DNA from: Charina bottae
Taxonomy: Eukaryota; Chordata; Lepidosauria; Squamata; Charinaidae
Assembly: GCA_023362775.1 (NCBI GenBank)
Contig: JALMGJ010000008.1
Span: 40,153,501-40,217,500, forward strand
Reading direction: 5' to 3'
DNA length: 64,000 bases
The position numbers and the translations under genes are program-made. Within the stretch, counting starts at the first letter, position 1. Each line of letters opens with the position of its first letter. Below the pieces are notes generated by a model. It made no database searches, was not told where the DNA came from, and was given only the letters and a program-made list of their open reading frames with translations. Shown here in pieces: positions 1 through 10,036 of the stretch.

Positions 1-197
1 CGGGGAGCGAAGCCCCGCGAGAGCCGCACCTGTCACGGAGCGGGCGACCGCCCGCCTGGCACCCACCCGCCGTCCAGCCCCACCCCAGCCTCTCCGCGCG
101 ATCCTGCTCGCCGGGCGCAAAAACGGCGCGCGCGCTGAGGGAAGCGTCCGCCCTGCCCGTCCCCGCGCGGCTCTTTGCGCTCCCTCCCGCGACTCAC
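1..197 (-). other. BMP3: BMP3 intron 1, 5' end (partial)
   Basis: This is the first part of intron 1 of the minus-strand gene whose exon 1 ends at 198. On the minus strand the junction reads CAG/GTGAGTC, a near-consensus splice donor (GT at 197-196). The segment is GC- and CpG-rich and continues the CpG island. The acceptor and later exons lie outside the window. Open frames across it are chance frames in GC-rich DNA. Confidence 0.8.
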
Positions 198-528
198 CTG
201 CCGGCAGCGCTCGGAAGCTTCGCACCGTGTTGCCTTCCCGGAGGTGAAGCAGCCGCGACGTTCCGGGCGCCGAGTCCTGGGCCTGGCCGCTGTAGCGGAC
301 ATAGAGGCGCAGCATGTGTTCCGATACCTTGTCCCCGGCGGAGACCACCGGCGGAGCGGGCTGCTCGACTGTCCCGGCCGCCGCCCTGCTCCTGCGCCCG
401 CCGCCGCCTCGTCCTCCTCCGACGCTCCCTTGGCCGCGCCCGCCCGAGCGCTCTCCGGACCCCTCCGCCAGCAGGCTGCAGCTAAGCCAGAGGCACCACC
501 AGAGCAGCGCGCGGGGAGAGCCCGCCAT
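198..528 (-). CDS. BMP3: BMP3 coding exon 1: signal peptide and N-terminal propeptide
   Basis: Bone morphogenetic protein 3 is a secreted TGF-beta superfamily ligand that antagonises osteogenic BMP signalling. This exon encodes 110 codons plus one base (phase-1 intron). The ATG is at 528-526 in a good Kozak context (G at -3 and +4). Residues 1-21 look like a signal peptide, with the hydrophobic core [15 protein letters not shown] and likely cleavage near A21. Residues about 24-50 are a Gly/Arg-rich linker. Residues 66-76 ([11 protein letters not shown]) and 97-107 ([11 protein letters not shown]) match the start of the BMP3 propeptide as I know it. GDF10, the closest paralogue, has a different version of the first motif, so BMP3 is preferred. 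The exon ends at a GTGAGT donor. The propeptide remainder and the cystine-knot domain lie left of the window. No frame damage is visible. The Gly-rich linker seems longer than in mammals. Confidence 0.88.
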
Positions 529-953
529 GCCGCCCGCCTTGGGGTGCCGGAGAGGACTCGCTATTCAGCCGCCCGTCCAGCCCCGGAGCGCGCGGCGGGA
601 GGGGGAGACGAGCGAGCGCAGGCGAGCCCGCCGCTGCCACGGCCGGCAGGTGGGGGTTCCGGAAAACCAGCGGGGAGGGAGCTCGGCCGGGGGGGCGGTT
701 CTCCCTCTCCGCGCGAGCAACCCGCTTGCGGCGACGGCGGGGCAAGGGCAGCAGCTGGCGCAAGCGCTACCGCCGGCAGACAGGCGAACGCGCGTGCGGC
801 GGCGGCAGCAGCTCCGGCAGGTTCTTTCGCCCCTGCCTTGAGTGGGGCAGGCGCAGCCCTGGACTCAGTTTTGTACGGCGTGCGTGCAGTACTCGCAGCG
901 CTGGCGAAACGGCAGCCAATCGCGCCGCCTCCTCCCGTAGCCAAGCCGGCTGC

Positions 954-985
<32 letters not shown>

Positions 986-1330
986 GGCTCAGAGCGAAGG
1001 GGGGGGGAAGGGTTGCGCCACCCCAAAAGCCCGCCCGCCTGCGATGCCAAGGCGATCCGCTGCCCCGGACTGCTGGGAGAAGAGCGGGCAGGCTGTGCCA
1101 GGTCCTGTACACCGAGCCGCCAAAGCAGGAGGGGCTGCGGGCTCCCCACTGCTGGGCAGCCCTACCGGTGGAATCGCGCTGGGGAAAGGTCGGGGGAGCA
1201 TCTGTTCCTCCCTCTGTCCGGATTTTATCCCAAGGGTGACTGCCCTCTGCAGGGAGTTTGGGGGTGGGACCCTCGAGTGAGCTGCTCGGGGCGAGGTTCT
1301 TGGCGCTACCAGGGAACGGAAGGCGGCGCT
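529..1330 (-). promoter_or_regulatory. BMP3: BMP3 5' UTR and promoter in a CpG island
   Basis: This GC-rich, CpG-dense stretch lies directly upstream of the BMP3 start codon and fades into AT-richer DNA after about 1330. Visible elements are an inverted CCAAT box (CCAAT on the plus strand at 916-920), a GA/CT dinucleotide run at about 955-980 and several G-rich GC-box-like runs. I see no clear TATA box, as expected for a CpG-island promoter. The transcription start cannot be placed from sequence alone. Several long open frames on both strands here have no recognisable domains and are side effects of low stop-codon density. Confidence 0.7.
955..980. repeat. (GA)n microsatellite in the BMP3 promoter
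   Basis: About 13 GA units, read as CT on the BMP3 sense strand, lie about 430 bp upstream of the start codon. Such GAGA/CT tracts are often length-polymorphic in CpG-island promoters and 5' UTRs. Confidence 0.9.
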
Positions 1331-2160
1331 GCTTGCTAGGGACCCAAACTCTTCTCTGGTTTTCCATGTCCCCGGTTCAATTGATTGTGCCGCTTGACAC
1401 AACAGTCCTGTAAGGTAGGCCAGTATCCTCAGGTTGAGATAATATAGAAGGATCCAGAGTTAAGAAACATAGGACCTGCCTGGATTCCAATTTCTTATTC
1501 TACCTTCTGCAGGCTCAAATTTTGGATAAGGCTGGGAATTCAGGAAGTTGTAATCCCAACGCATCTAGAGGGTGGCTGTTAAAGCTCAGTCAGGTGACTT
1601 TAAGCTGCCCCATCCTCCTGCTCCATGTTCCTCTCCGCAGTGAACAGGCAGAATTGGGGAAAATTTACTCAAATGGCTACCCCTGGGCCAAGGCATGAAA
1701 TTGGAACATTATGGCTTCTTGGGCTTGCAAAGGTGCTCAAAAGGTAATTTATTTCAGTCCCTTCAGATGGACTTTAAGATTAATTACTTTTCCCATTTTG
1801 GAAGCAAACCCAACACAGATTACTGAAATTGACATAATTTATTTTTACTGATGGACAAATGGCAAGGTGGCCTTGCTTTAGGGCCAAGAAAGTGTAGGAT
1901 GTTTTAAGAAGGTGGGAACTTTTCTAGACTTCCCCAATGCAATACCCTCCAGATGTTTGGACTGCCTGCTTCCAGAATTTCCCACCAGCAGCTAGCATGG
2001 CCAAAGGGCATTCTGAGAATTGTAGTCCCAGTCTAGAATGTGCTTGGTTGGAGATGACTGTGAATGATGCAAGCCCCCCCCCCAACTTTATCTTTCTATG
2101 ATTAAGACTTTATTCATGACAAATGCATAAGTTGCACAACAGATTTTAGGGTCCTCAATT
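1331..2160. other. Upstream region with no gene recognised
   Basis: This is mixed-composition DNA between the CpG island and the first SINE. At 1937-2035 there is a weak, decayed copy of the dispersed reptile motif with TCCAGATGTTTGGACT on one side and GAGAATTGTAGTCCCA on the other, probably a degraded small hAT MITE. I see nothing else. Confidence 0.4.
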
Positions 2161-2164
2161 CAGG

Positions 2165-2816
2165 GCAATTTTATTTATTTTATTTTTATCCTTTATTATT
2201 TTTATAAATAACTCAAGGCGATGAACATACCTAATACTCCTTCGTCCTCCTATTTTCCCCACAACAACAACCCTGTGAGGTGAGTTGGGCTGAGAGAGAG
2301 TGGCTGGCCAAAGGTCACCCAGCTGGCTTTCATGCCTGAGGCGGGACTAGAACTCTCAGTTTCCTGGTTTGCCATTGGCTCCTTCCTAGGGCTGAGAGAC
2401 AGGGACTGGCCCAAGGTCACCCAGCCAGCTTTCACGCCTAAGGCGGGACTAGAACTCTCAGTCTCCTGGTTTCCCATTGGCTCCTTCCTAGGGCTGAGAG
2501 ACAGGGACTGGCCCAAGGTCACCCAGCCAGCTTTCACGCCTAAGGCGGGACTAGAACGCTGTTTCCTGGTTTGCCATTGGTTCCTTCCTAGGGCTGAGAG
2601 ACAGGGACTGGCCCAAGGTCACCCAGCCAGCTTTCACGCCTAAGGCGGGACTAGAACTCTGTTTCCTGGTTTGCCATTGGTTCCTTCCTAGGGCTGAGAG
2701 AGGGGGACTGGCCCAAGGTCACCCAGCCGGCTTTCATGCCTAAGGTGGGACTAGAACTCACAGACTCCTGGTTTCTAGCCCAGCACCTTAACCACTAGAC
2801 CAAACTGGCTGAGTCC
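2165..2816 (-). mobile_element. tRNA-derived SINE with internal tandem amplification (about 4.5 units of 100-102 bp)
   Basis: Read on the minus strand, the head CAGTTTGGTCTAGTGGTTAA (tRNA-like, at 2790-2815) is followed by the body, then by a tail at 2165-2290 that includes CCTTGAGTTATTTATAAAAATAATAAA. The body segment, running from the AAACCAGGAG motif to CCAATGGCAAACCA, is repeated in tandem. Unit starts are at about 2291, 2393, 2495, 2595 and 2695. The 102-bp period is a multiple of three, so the array produces open frames on both strands with no coding meaning. A normal copy of this SINE has one unit. Confidence 0.8.
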
Positions 2817-2911
2817 AAATCTGACCAAATTGGCAGAGTCCTCCCCCTATCTTCTGAGAGCACCCAATCACAAGTAAATCCATTTTCTCCCTCTCTCCCC
2901 ATCCCTTAATA

Positions 2912-4253
2912 CAGAGCTTTCCAGAGTTTTCATGTTGGTGACACACTTTTTAGACATGCATCATTTCGCGACACAGTAATTCAGTTTTACTAGCAAACCG
3001 AAGGTTAAACTAACTAACTTATAAGAGATATGGATACATACATAAATTGTAATAGCGAAATGTATGGGGACACAACATATCTCATGAAAACAGAGTTCCC
3101 CTTTACAGCAGGGCAAGGCATGGACAGAGCTCCCCTCTTACAGCAGGGCATAAGGCGGGCACTAGGACCTGTGCGGAATCACAGCAGGTTTGGAGGCAGC
3201 CAGGAACAAGGCAGGCACTAGGACCTGTGCAGAATCCTGGCAGGGCAGGTTTGGAGGCAGCAAGGCACAAGGCAGGCACTAGGACCTGCACGGAATCACA
3301 GCAGGTTTGGAGGCAGCAAGGCACAAGGCAGGCACTAGGACCTGTGTGGAATCACAGCAGGTTTGGAGGCAGCAAGGCACAAGGCAGGCTCTAGGACCTG
3401 CGCGGAATCACAGCAGGTTTGGAGGCAGCAAGGCACAAGGCAGGCTCTAGGACCTGCACAGAATCACAGCAGGTTTGGAGGCAGCAAGGCACAAGGCAGG
3501 CTCTAGGACCTGCGCGGAATCCTGGCAGGGCAGGTTTGGAGGCAGCAAGGCACAAGGCAGGCACTAGGACATCTGCCATCTGGAGGTTGAAGGAAGAATC
3601 ACTGACGTATGTTATACTGATAGCACAAATGCAAGATCTGTATTAAGGCAAGATTTATTTAGTCACGTAGAGCAGAGCTTTCCAAACTTTTCATGTTGGT
3701 GACACACTTTTTAGACATGCATCATTTCGCGACACAGTAATTCAGTTTTACTAGCAAACCGGAGGTTAAACTAACTAACTTATAAGAGATATGGACACAT
3801 ACATAAATTGTAATAGTGAAATGTATGGGGACACAACATATATCATGAAAACAGAGTTCCCCTTTACAGCAGGGCAAGGCATGGACAGAGCTCCCCTCTT
3901 ACAGCAGGGCACAAGGCAGGCACTAGGACCTGCGCGGAATCACAGCAGGTTTGGAGGCAGCAAGGCACAAGGCAGGCACTAGGACCTGCACGGAATCACA
4001 GCAGGTTTGGAGGCAGCAAGGCACAAGGCAGGCACTAGGACCTGCACGGAATCACAGCAGGTTTGGAGGCAGCAGGGCACAAGGCAGGCACTAGGACCTG
4101 CATGGGATCCTGGCAGGGCTTGGAGGCAGCAGCAGCGAGGCACTTGAGGCTCCGAGCATCCGACTCAGAGCTTTCTCGTTACGTTCACGCAACACACCTA
4201 CACACTGCAGCCGACAAACTAACGTGTTGTGACACACAGTTTGGAAAGCTCTG
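2912..4253. mobile_element. Composite non-autonomous hAT element with 8-bp TSD
   Basis: The ends are CAGAGCTTTCC at 2912 and GGAAAGCTCTG at 4253. The flanking 8-bp target-site duplication CCTTAATA (2904-2911 and 4254-4261) is exact, which identifies hAT-type integration. A second complete left end (CAGAGCTTTCCAAAC) lies inside at 3673. About 250 bp next to each left end is duplicated nearly verbatim (2912-3150 and 3673-3905). Two arrays of a roughly 52-bp unit with core AGGACCTGCRCGGAATCACAG follow at about 3145-3570 and 3905-4120. The 3571-3672 spacer is not recognised. Open frames here are repeat translations. Confidence 0.8.
3145..3570. repeat. Tandem array of about 8 units of 52-62 bp inside the hAT element
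   Basis: The unit reads GGCACAAGGCAGGCACTAGG followed by a CCTGCGCGGAATCACAGCAGGTTTGGAGGCAGCAA-type remainder. Some units contain CCTGGCAGGGCAGG in place of CACAGCAGG, which adds about 9 bp. The same unit recurs about four times at 3905-4120 and about twice at 7670-7770 in a separate copy of the element. Confidence 0.85.
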
Positions 4254-4448
4254 CCTTAATAGAACTGACTGAATAGCATTTCACAAGAGAAACAGAAACC
4301 CAATTAGCTGGAACTCTTACTTCACACATCTGGAAATTAACAAACAATCAGTTGTGTAATTCAACTAGGGGTTGAATGGGTCTCTGTGTGCACAGCGTTT
4401 TTCTGCATTTTATGAAAGTGCCTGTTTGACCCTGAATACACAATATAG

Positions 4449-4800
4449 GGGGCGTGGTGGCTCAGCGGGTAAGACGCCAGGCTTGTCGATCGGAAGATCG
4501 CAAGTTTGGAGGTTCGAATCCCTAGTCCTGCAAATCCCTAGTCCTGCGTGACGGAGTGAGCTCCCACCCTAGCCCCAGCTCTTGCCCACCTAGCAATTCG
4601 AAAGCATGCAAATGCAAGTAGACAAATAGGTACCACTTCGGTGGGTAGCTAACAGCGTTCCACGCGCGTTATGCTGGCCACATGACCGCGGAAGCGTCTT
4701 CGGACAACACTGGCTCTTCGGCTAACAAACGGAGATGAGCACCGGCCCCTAGAGTCGGACACGACTGCACAACTGTGCGGGGGAAACCTTTACCTTTTTT
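4449..4800 (+). mobile_element. Full-length Sauria-type SINE with 12-bp TSD
   Basis: The tRNA-like head GGGCGTGGTGGCTCAGCGGG carries A-box-like sequence, and a B-box-like GGTTCGAATCC follows near 4513. The body contains CATGCAAATGCAAGTAG. The tail holds AGTCGGACACGACTGCACAA, homologous to the Bov-B 3' end, and finishes in ACCTTTACC plus a T-rich run. The target-site duplication TACACAATATAG is exact at 4437-4448 and 4801-4812. The shared tail implies mobilisation by Bov-B machinery. Confidence 0.9.
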
Positions 4801-4822
4801 TACACAATATAGATACACAATA

Positions 4823-4888
4823 TAACCGCCCAGAGTCCCCTGATTCGGGAGATGGGCGAGGATAAATTTAAATAATAAATAAATAGAG
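4823..4888 (+). mobile_element. L2-type LINE 3' tail fragment
   Basis: ACCGCCCAGAGTCCCCTGAT, a GGGAGATGGGCG block and an AATAATAAATAAATA end match the 3' tail of the L2 element at 31162-33121. Only the terminal 65 bp is present. Confidence 0.7.
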
Positions 4889-5516
4889 ATAAATATGAAA
4901 ACTTCATTGCATTCTTCTTCTCATTGCCATCTCCTCCCATTCTTAATTGATTTATATTTTGACTCATTATTTGTGGATATGTTATATATTTTGTGTTGAT
5001 AATTTTTTGTGTTGTTCTCCCCCCCCCCCCACCGCAGAATTTCCTGCCACTTGATGTAGATTTATCAAACAAGAATTTAGTGCAGGGCAGACACATTATC
5101 TTTAAAAGAAAATTGCTTCAGACAATCTTCCAAAGGAAAAGTGAATGTCAGAGAAATTCTCAGGTGTCCTTGCACTTACTTAGCTACGAGGGTTATCTTT
5201 CATTGTATCATCATCTTTCTAACAGTCTGCAACCTCTCTGGCTTCCCACACTTCATTCCACCCCAAGGGAAGACCTCAAGCAGGAATATTCACAAGGGCT
5301 TTTTCAGGGGAGGTGCCATTTTCACTGCTAAAACTTGCCCTTGAGAAATTGGTAGAGAACAACTGCTTTCCCCATGAGAAATGTGGAGAACTCATCTACC
5401 CAATTTATATACGACTGCAGATTTAGAGTCATTTTCTTAGCCATTTCAGAAAGACGTTGGGATAGAACATAAAGAACCGCTGACTTCAAAATGAAAGTAG
5501 TAAACCAAAATTACTA
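4889..5516. other. AT-rich region with no gene recognised
   Basis: There is a C-rich run at about 5020-5032. I identify no repeat family and no coding exon. A 112-codon open frame across it has no domain and no codon-like composition. Confidence 0.4.
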
Positions 5517-5524
5517 AATACTGT

Positions 5525-6049
5525 CAGGGCCGCAACTGGGGGAGGGGGGGGGTGCGGCAAGCGGGGCATGTGCCCCAGGCGCCGCGCTGGGGGGTGCGCC
5601 AAAATGATGCCCCGGGGTTGCCAAAATGACAAAATAACCCATGGGGGGGCACAGAATCCATGTTTGCCCCTGGTGACACAGACCCTAGTTCCATCCCTGA
5701 ATAGGTAAAGGTAAAGGTTCCCCCCGCACATTTGTGCAGTCGTGTCCGACTCTAGGGGCCGGTGCTCATCTCCGTTTGTTAGCCGAAGAGCCAGCATTGT
5801 CCGAAGATGCTTCCGCAGTCATGTGGCCGGCATGATGCGTGCGGAACGCTGTTACCTTCCCACTGAAGTCGTACCTATTAATCTACTTGCATTTGCATGC
5901 TTTCGAATTGCTAGGTTGGCAAGAGCTGGGGCGAGTGCGGGAGCTCACTCCGTCACGCGGAGCTAGGGATTCAAACCTCCGAACTTGCGATCTTCCGATC
6001 AACAAGCCTGGTGTCTTACCTGCTGAGCCACCACGCCCCCCCATCCCTG
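5525..6049. mobile_element. Short hAT MITE interrupted by a SINE at its right end
   Basis: The left end CAGGGCCGCAACTGGGG (5525) and the right end, reverse complement CAGGGATGGAACTAGGG, form imperfect terminal inverted repeats. The flanks AATACTGT (5517-5524) and AATACTTT (6050-6057) agree at 7 of 8 bases, as expected of a hAT target duplication. The right terminus was hit by the SINE at 5704-6040, whose own TSD duplicated the last bases of this element. The interior is GC-rich. Confidence 0.65.
5704..6040 (-). mobile_element. Sauria-type SINE with 13-bp TSD
   Basis: It starts with the reverse-complement tail GGTAAAGGTAAAGGTTCCCC and contains GTCGTGTCCGACTCTAGGGG. It ends with the reverse complement of the tRNA-like head near TGCTGAGCCACCACGCCCC. 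The TSD CCATCCCTGAATA is exact at 5691-5703 and 6041-6053. Short open frames inside are not genes. Confidence 0.9.
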
Positions 6050-6057
6050 AATACTTT

Positions 6058-6762
6058 TAAGCTAAAATTGTGTTTTGCATACAGGCCATTAACAATATCA
6101 AATATCTATCCTAGCCTTTCCAACGTAGTGCCCTCCATATAGATTGGAGCTTCAATCCATAATTGCTTCAGCTCCCTCACAACCAGCATGGCCAATGGCT
6201 AGAACTGTGATTCATATTGTCCACTGCAGCCTCCCCCACCACCAGGGATATTTTTTAAATTTCCCAGTCTAGGCTATAGCCCCAGAATTCCCAGGGAACT
6301 ATATTCTGTTTTAAATCTTTGTATTACATTTGATATAACCACGCCCAGTCTTTGTTCATAAACAGCAGAACTGAAATTCTTCAATAATTACAGAATGCGT
6401 ATCAGAGGAAATGTAATAAATATATTGCATTTCAATGTACAGTCAAAAAAGATCACCCAGTATCAAAGTTTACCATTAAATACAATACGTTCATTATTTG
6501 CCCTTGTTTAATATGGCCAGTCCAAACATTTGTCAAGGTAATTATTTTTATTTATTTACTTTATTTAAATGCCAACTTCAGTGTGGAGTCGTCTCAGAAC
6601 TGCAAACAGGAATATATTAGCCAAGGCTATGGCTGGGTTTATCACTGTGCTATGCTTTAATATGCTTTATTTGGTTTTGGATGGGCACGTGGCAGTAAAT
6701 TCAGCCAGTGGTGGCTTATTCAATAAACCATGGTCAAGCATACCATGACTTAATGTAATGTA
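6058..6762. other. AT-rich region with a decayed MITE trace
   Basis: Positions 6108-6300 contain diverged pieces (AACGTAGTGCCCTCCATATA, AACCAGCATGGCCAATGG) of the dispersed reptile MITE family with TCCAGATG-type ends. The rest is unremarkable. Confidence 0.35.
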
Positions 6763-6777
6763 TGCACTCAGAGTATA

Positions 6778-7086
6778 AAGGTAAAGGTTCCCCCGCACAG
6801 TCGTGTCCGACTCTAGGGGCCAGTGCTCATCTCCGTTTCTTAGCCGAAGAGCCAGTGTTGTCCGAAGACGCTTCCGCAGTCATGTGGCTGGGATGACGCA
6901 TGCGGAACGCTGTTACCTTCCCACCGAAGTGGTACCTATTTCTCTACTTGCATTTGCATGCTTTTGAATTGCTAGGTTGGCAAGAGCTGGGGCGAGTGCA
7001 GGAGCTCACTCTGTCATGCGGGTCTAGGGTCTCGAACCACCGAACTTGCGACCTTCCGATCGACAAGCCTGGTGTCTTAACTGCTG
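6778..7086 (-). mobile_element. Sauria-type SINE lacking the outermost head
   Basis: The tail starts at TAAAGGTAAAGGTTCCCCCG and the Bov-B-like GTCGTGTCCGACTC block follows. The head stops at CTTAACTGCTGA, so the last 15 or so bases of the tRNA-like part are missing. The probable TSD is TATGCACTCAGAGTA (6763-6777) and TATGCACTAATAGTA (7088-7102), 13 of 15 matching. Confidence 0.8.
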
Positions 7087-7359
7087 ATTATATGCACTAA
7101 TAGTATATGCACTAATAAATCAATGAATAAAACCAGCAGCATTAAAAAGAAACACACGTACAGTACACCAGAGAGTAAAAACTTGGGGAAGTAAGTAGGT
7201 CCTTTTGCTTCCCAAATGGCAGCTAAAGTCTCAAGAGAGAGAATTTCAAGATCAGAATGTCACAACAAAGGATGGATTCCAATGATGGACCATGAGAACT
7301 TAAAAAGTGGTAGTTGACTTAAGATCATATTATACCACACAGGGAGAGATAAGTTAACC

Positions 7360-7493
7360 CAGTGTTTCTCAACCTCAGCCTCTTTAAGATGTGTGGACTC
7401 CAACTCCCAGAATTCCCCAGCCAGCATGTTAGCTGGGGAATTCTGGGAGTTGGAGTCCATACGTCTTAAAGTGGCTGAGGTTGAAAAACACTG
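7360..7493. mobile_element. Palindromic hAT-type MITE
   Basis: It begins CAGTGTTTCTCAACCTCAGC and ends with the inverted version GGTTGAAAAACACTG. It is almost fully palindromic around the core GAATTCCCCAGC. The flanks AGTTAACC (7352-7359) and ATTTAACC (7494-7501) match at 7 of 8 bases, supporting an 8-bp hAT duplication. Confidence 0.75.
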
Positions 7494-7593
7494 ATTTAAC
7501 CTAAAGAAGGAAAGCATTTCCTGAATGGTGAACATGTTAGTTTGTTGCAGTAAAGGCAGCACTAATAAATGGTTATCTGAATATTACCTAAAC

Positions 7594-7852
7594 CAGAGCT
7601 TTCCAAACTTTTCATGTTGGTGACACACTTTTTAGACATGCATCATTTCGCGACACACTCTTACAGCAGGGCACAAGGCAGGCACTAGGACCTGCGCGGA
7701 ATCACAGCAGGTTTGGAGGCAGCAAGGCACAAGGCAGGCACTAGGACCTGGCCGGAATCCTGGCAGGGTTCGGAGGCAGCAGCATCCGCGACACACCCAG
7801 ACACTGCAGCCGACACACTAACGTGTCCCGACACACAGTTTGGAAAGCTCTG
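7594..7852. mobile_element. hAT non-autonomous element, same family as 2912-4253
   Basis: Termini are CAGAGCTTTCCAAAC and AGTTTGGAAAGCTCTG. The 8-bp TSD ACCTAAAC is exact (7586-7593 and 7853-7860). The interior carries about two copies of the 52-bp unit seen in the composite element, so this is a compact relative of that family. Confidence 0.85.
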
Positions 7853-8124
7853 ACCTAAACAGTAGATGGGGCCAAAGTGATCTAATTTTGGTTTCTGAGT
7901 CAGATCCCTGAATGAAGTTGATCCAGTTTTGAAAATTGATTCCATTTTGGGACAAAAAAGGCCTTTCTGCGCATGGGCAAAAGGCCACTGAATCCTCAGA
8001 CTGATTCATAAGCAGGTGATTATGATTCAAACTTACTTCCAAAACTGAAACTTTGTGCAGTCCTCTAGCAATGTTTCTCACAGTAACCTGAGACTATCCC
8101 CCCACCCCAAATAAAATAGCATTC

Positions 8125-8540
8125 TATGGAAGCAAACGTCGGAGTTTGAAGAAGCAGGATAGGAACAGTATTGATGCTTTTGAACTTTGGTGTTGGAGAA
8201 GACTCCTGAGAATACTGTGGACAGCCAAGAAAACAAACAGATGGATCATCGAACAGATCAACCCAGAGTTCTCACTTGAGGCACAAATGACCAGACTCAA
8301 ATTATTCTACTTCAGACACATTAAGCGAAGACCCAGCTCTCTGGAGAAGGCTCTGATGCTTGGAAAAGTGGAAGGAAAGAGAAGAGGATGATCAGCAGCA
8401 AGGCAGATGGACTCAGAGTGGCGACGGGTGCACCACTGGAAGATCTGAAAGACTAGGTTAGAGATAGATCTTCATGGGGAAAATCTGTGTGGTTGGTAAG
8501 GATCGACACTGACTTCATGGCACACAATCAGTCCTGAAAA
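8125..8540 (+). pseudogene. Old RTE/Bov-B (subfamily C) 3' end fragment
   Basis: The frame starting near 8146 encodes the conserved C-terminal RTE motif IDAFELWCWRRLLRILWTAK and then LEKALMLGKVEGKRRG, after which it breaks. The 3' end reads GGATCGACACTGACTTCATG, different from subfamilies A and B. It is diverged and clearly non-functional. Confidence 0.75.
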
Positions 8541-8545
8541 GTAGG

Positions 8546-10030
8546 GAGAAAAATGTTGTATGCCATATTTTGTAGACCCAAACCACTGGCAGTTACTGGC
8601 TGTGTTCTCATTATATGCCTACTTACTTAACTGTGGCTTATTCAATTGAGCCTAATTTCTGAATTACAAATGCAAGCTGATTTTGCACAACACAGGAGGC
8701 CAAATGTGGTTGACTGTTCTGTGATTCCATATTGTGATGCAAATGCAGGCAATGTATGTCAAAGCTCTGTGAAAAGTAACATCTCTTCTTGAAGGTATAA
8801 ATGTGGTCATGTGGTCATCTGGCAGTGTGGAAATGTGTCCTGCCCTCTTAGTCCATCAGTAGGAAGGCTTGGGGGAAGCTACTGGATGGGCATACAAATA
8901 CAGAAATCAAATCCTTAGCAACTCTTTTCTTATATTGCTTAAACTTGACAGTCGATCTACAGGTGCAGGAAAAAGGCAATTGATACCAAATGTTCCAGAG
9001 ATGGTAAGGATTTGCATGGCTGAATATGCTCCACCAAATAAGGACAGCTATAAAAAGATAACTATAAAAAGGTAGTATGTCAGAAAGAAGGTCTGGCTAC
9101 AACCCATCTCTTTTATTACATTGCATACTCTGCATTGCATCTCTTTTACTACACTGCATATTCTTAAAAGCCACCATGGTTGGTTCACTCAAATAAAAAC
9201 CAAACAAGCTTCATTTACAGCTTAGAGCACTTGTGAGTCTAGTTTTTGAGATGCTGCCTTTCTAAAAAGGAGTCAAAAGGCAGCAAGATGACCTCATTGC
9301 CACCTTGTAGGCTGACAAAATGCAAATGAGTTACATTTGAGTTGAAGATCCACAAGCAGAAACTCGTATATTTTGGATATTTGAGGTGAGGTGATGGAAG
9401 AGATCACAAGGACATCCTTGGAAGAACAACATGTGATTACTAGAAACAGGCCAAGATGGTGTTTGCCCATGCAGCTCTCAGGACTTGGACCAACTCAGTG
9501 AGAACTCTAATATATACTTTTTCTTTACCTCCATGATCCCTTGGCAAACGTTTGGATACCAAGACTGTATTGTAGTTTGATGAGACAGCTTGGGATAAAG
9601 AGAATGTGCAACTGTTTCATAGAGCAATTCTCAAAATGTTATGTTGGAAACCTGGGTAGATATACTTATTTCAAACTTATTTAGGCTATGTTGATATTAT
9701 ATGTTAAGCCATAGTTTGCTCAACCAAGGTTTATTAAACAAACCACAATTGGGTTAATATACAACTGGATTCATCCAATGTGCAAGGTCCAACTGAGATC
9801 AAAACCAAATCACATTATGGCTAATGTGTTGTGTGAACTCTAATTTTTATAGTGCAGATACAGCTTGTGCTGAAATGCCACTTTGGAGAATGAGACTTCA
9901 TTTTGTTCCTGTGATGTCCGTATAAATCATTTACATCTTCTTTGTTTTCACCTCTGGTGCTTTGATTGTACTAAAAGCACCCATAAGACTCGACAGTCTA
10001 CCATTTCTGCCCCATTTAGGAATTTCAACC
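8546..10030. other. Unannotated AT-rich stretch
   Basis: I see no exon and no confident repeat. Positions 9340-9480 faintly resemble an RTE C-terminal coding region, but too weakly to call. Open frames are below 70 codons and have no domains. Confidence 0.35.
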
Positions 10031-10036
10031 TAAGAG

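Noticed and set aside
198..528. GDF10 instead of BMP3
   Set aside because: GDF10 is the nearest paralogue and shares the NTVRSFRA motif, but [11 protein letters not shown] and the MAG start fit BMP3 better.
175..1402. Several long open frames (94 to 354 codons) on both strands in the first 1.4 kb
   Set aside because: They lie in a CpG island where stop codons are rare, overlap one another and the BMP3 exon in other frames, and have no domain. Only the 528-198 minus-strand frame has a signal peptide, conserved motifs and a splice donor.
3145..4120. CRISPR-like array of 52-bp repeats
   Set aside because: Repeats are contiguous without unique spacers, lie in a hAT element of a vertebrate genome, and have no cas genes nearby.
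2250..4272. Open frames of 60-103 codons in the tandem repeats
   Set aside because: They come from repeat units whose period keeps the frame open. They occur on both strands with no codon bias or domain.
4449..4530. Functional tRNA gene
   Set aside because: The A- and B-box-like parts are the head of a Sauria SINE with a full SINE body and TSD. No mature tRNA fold is apparent.
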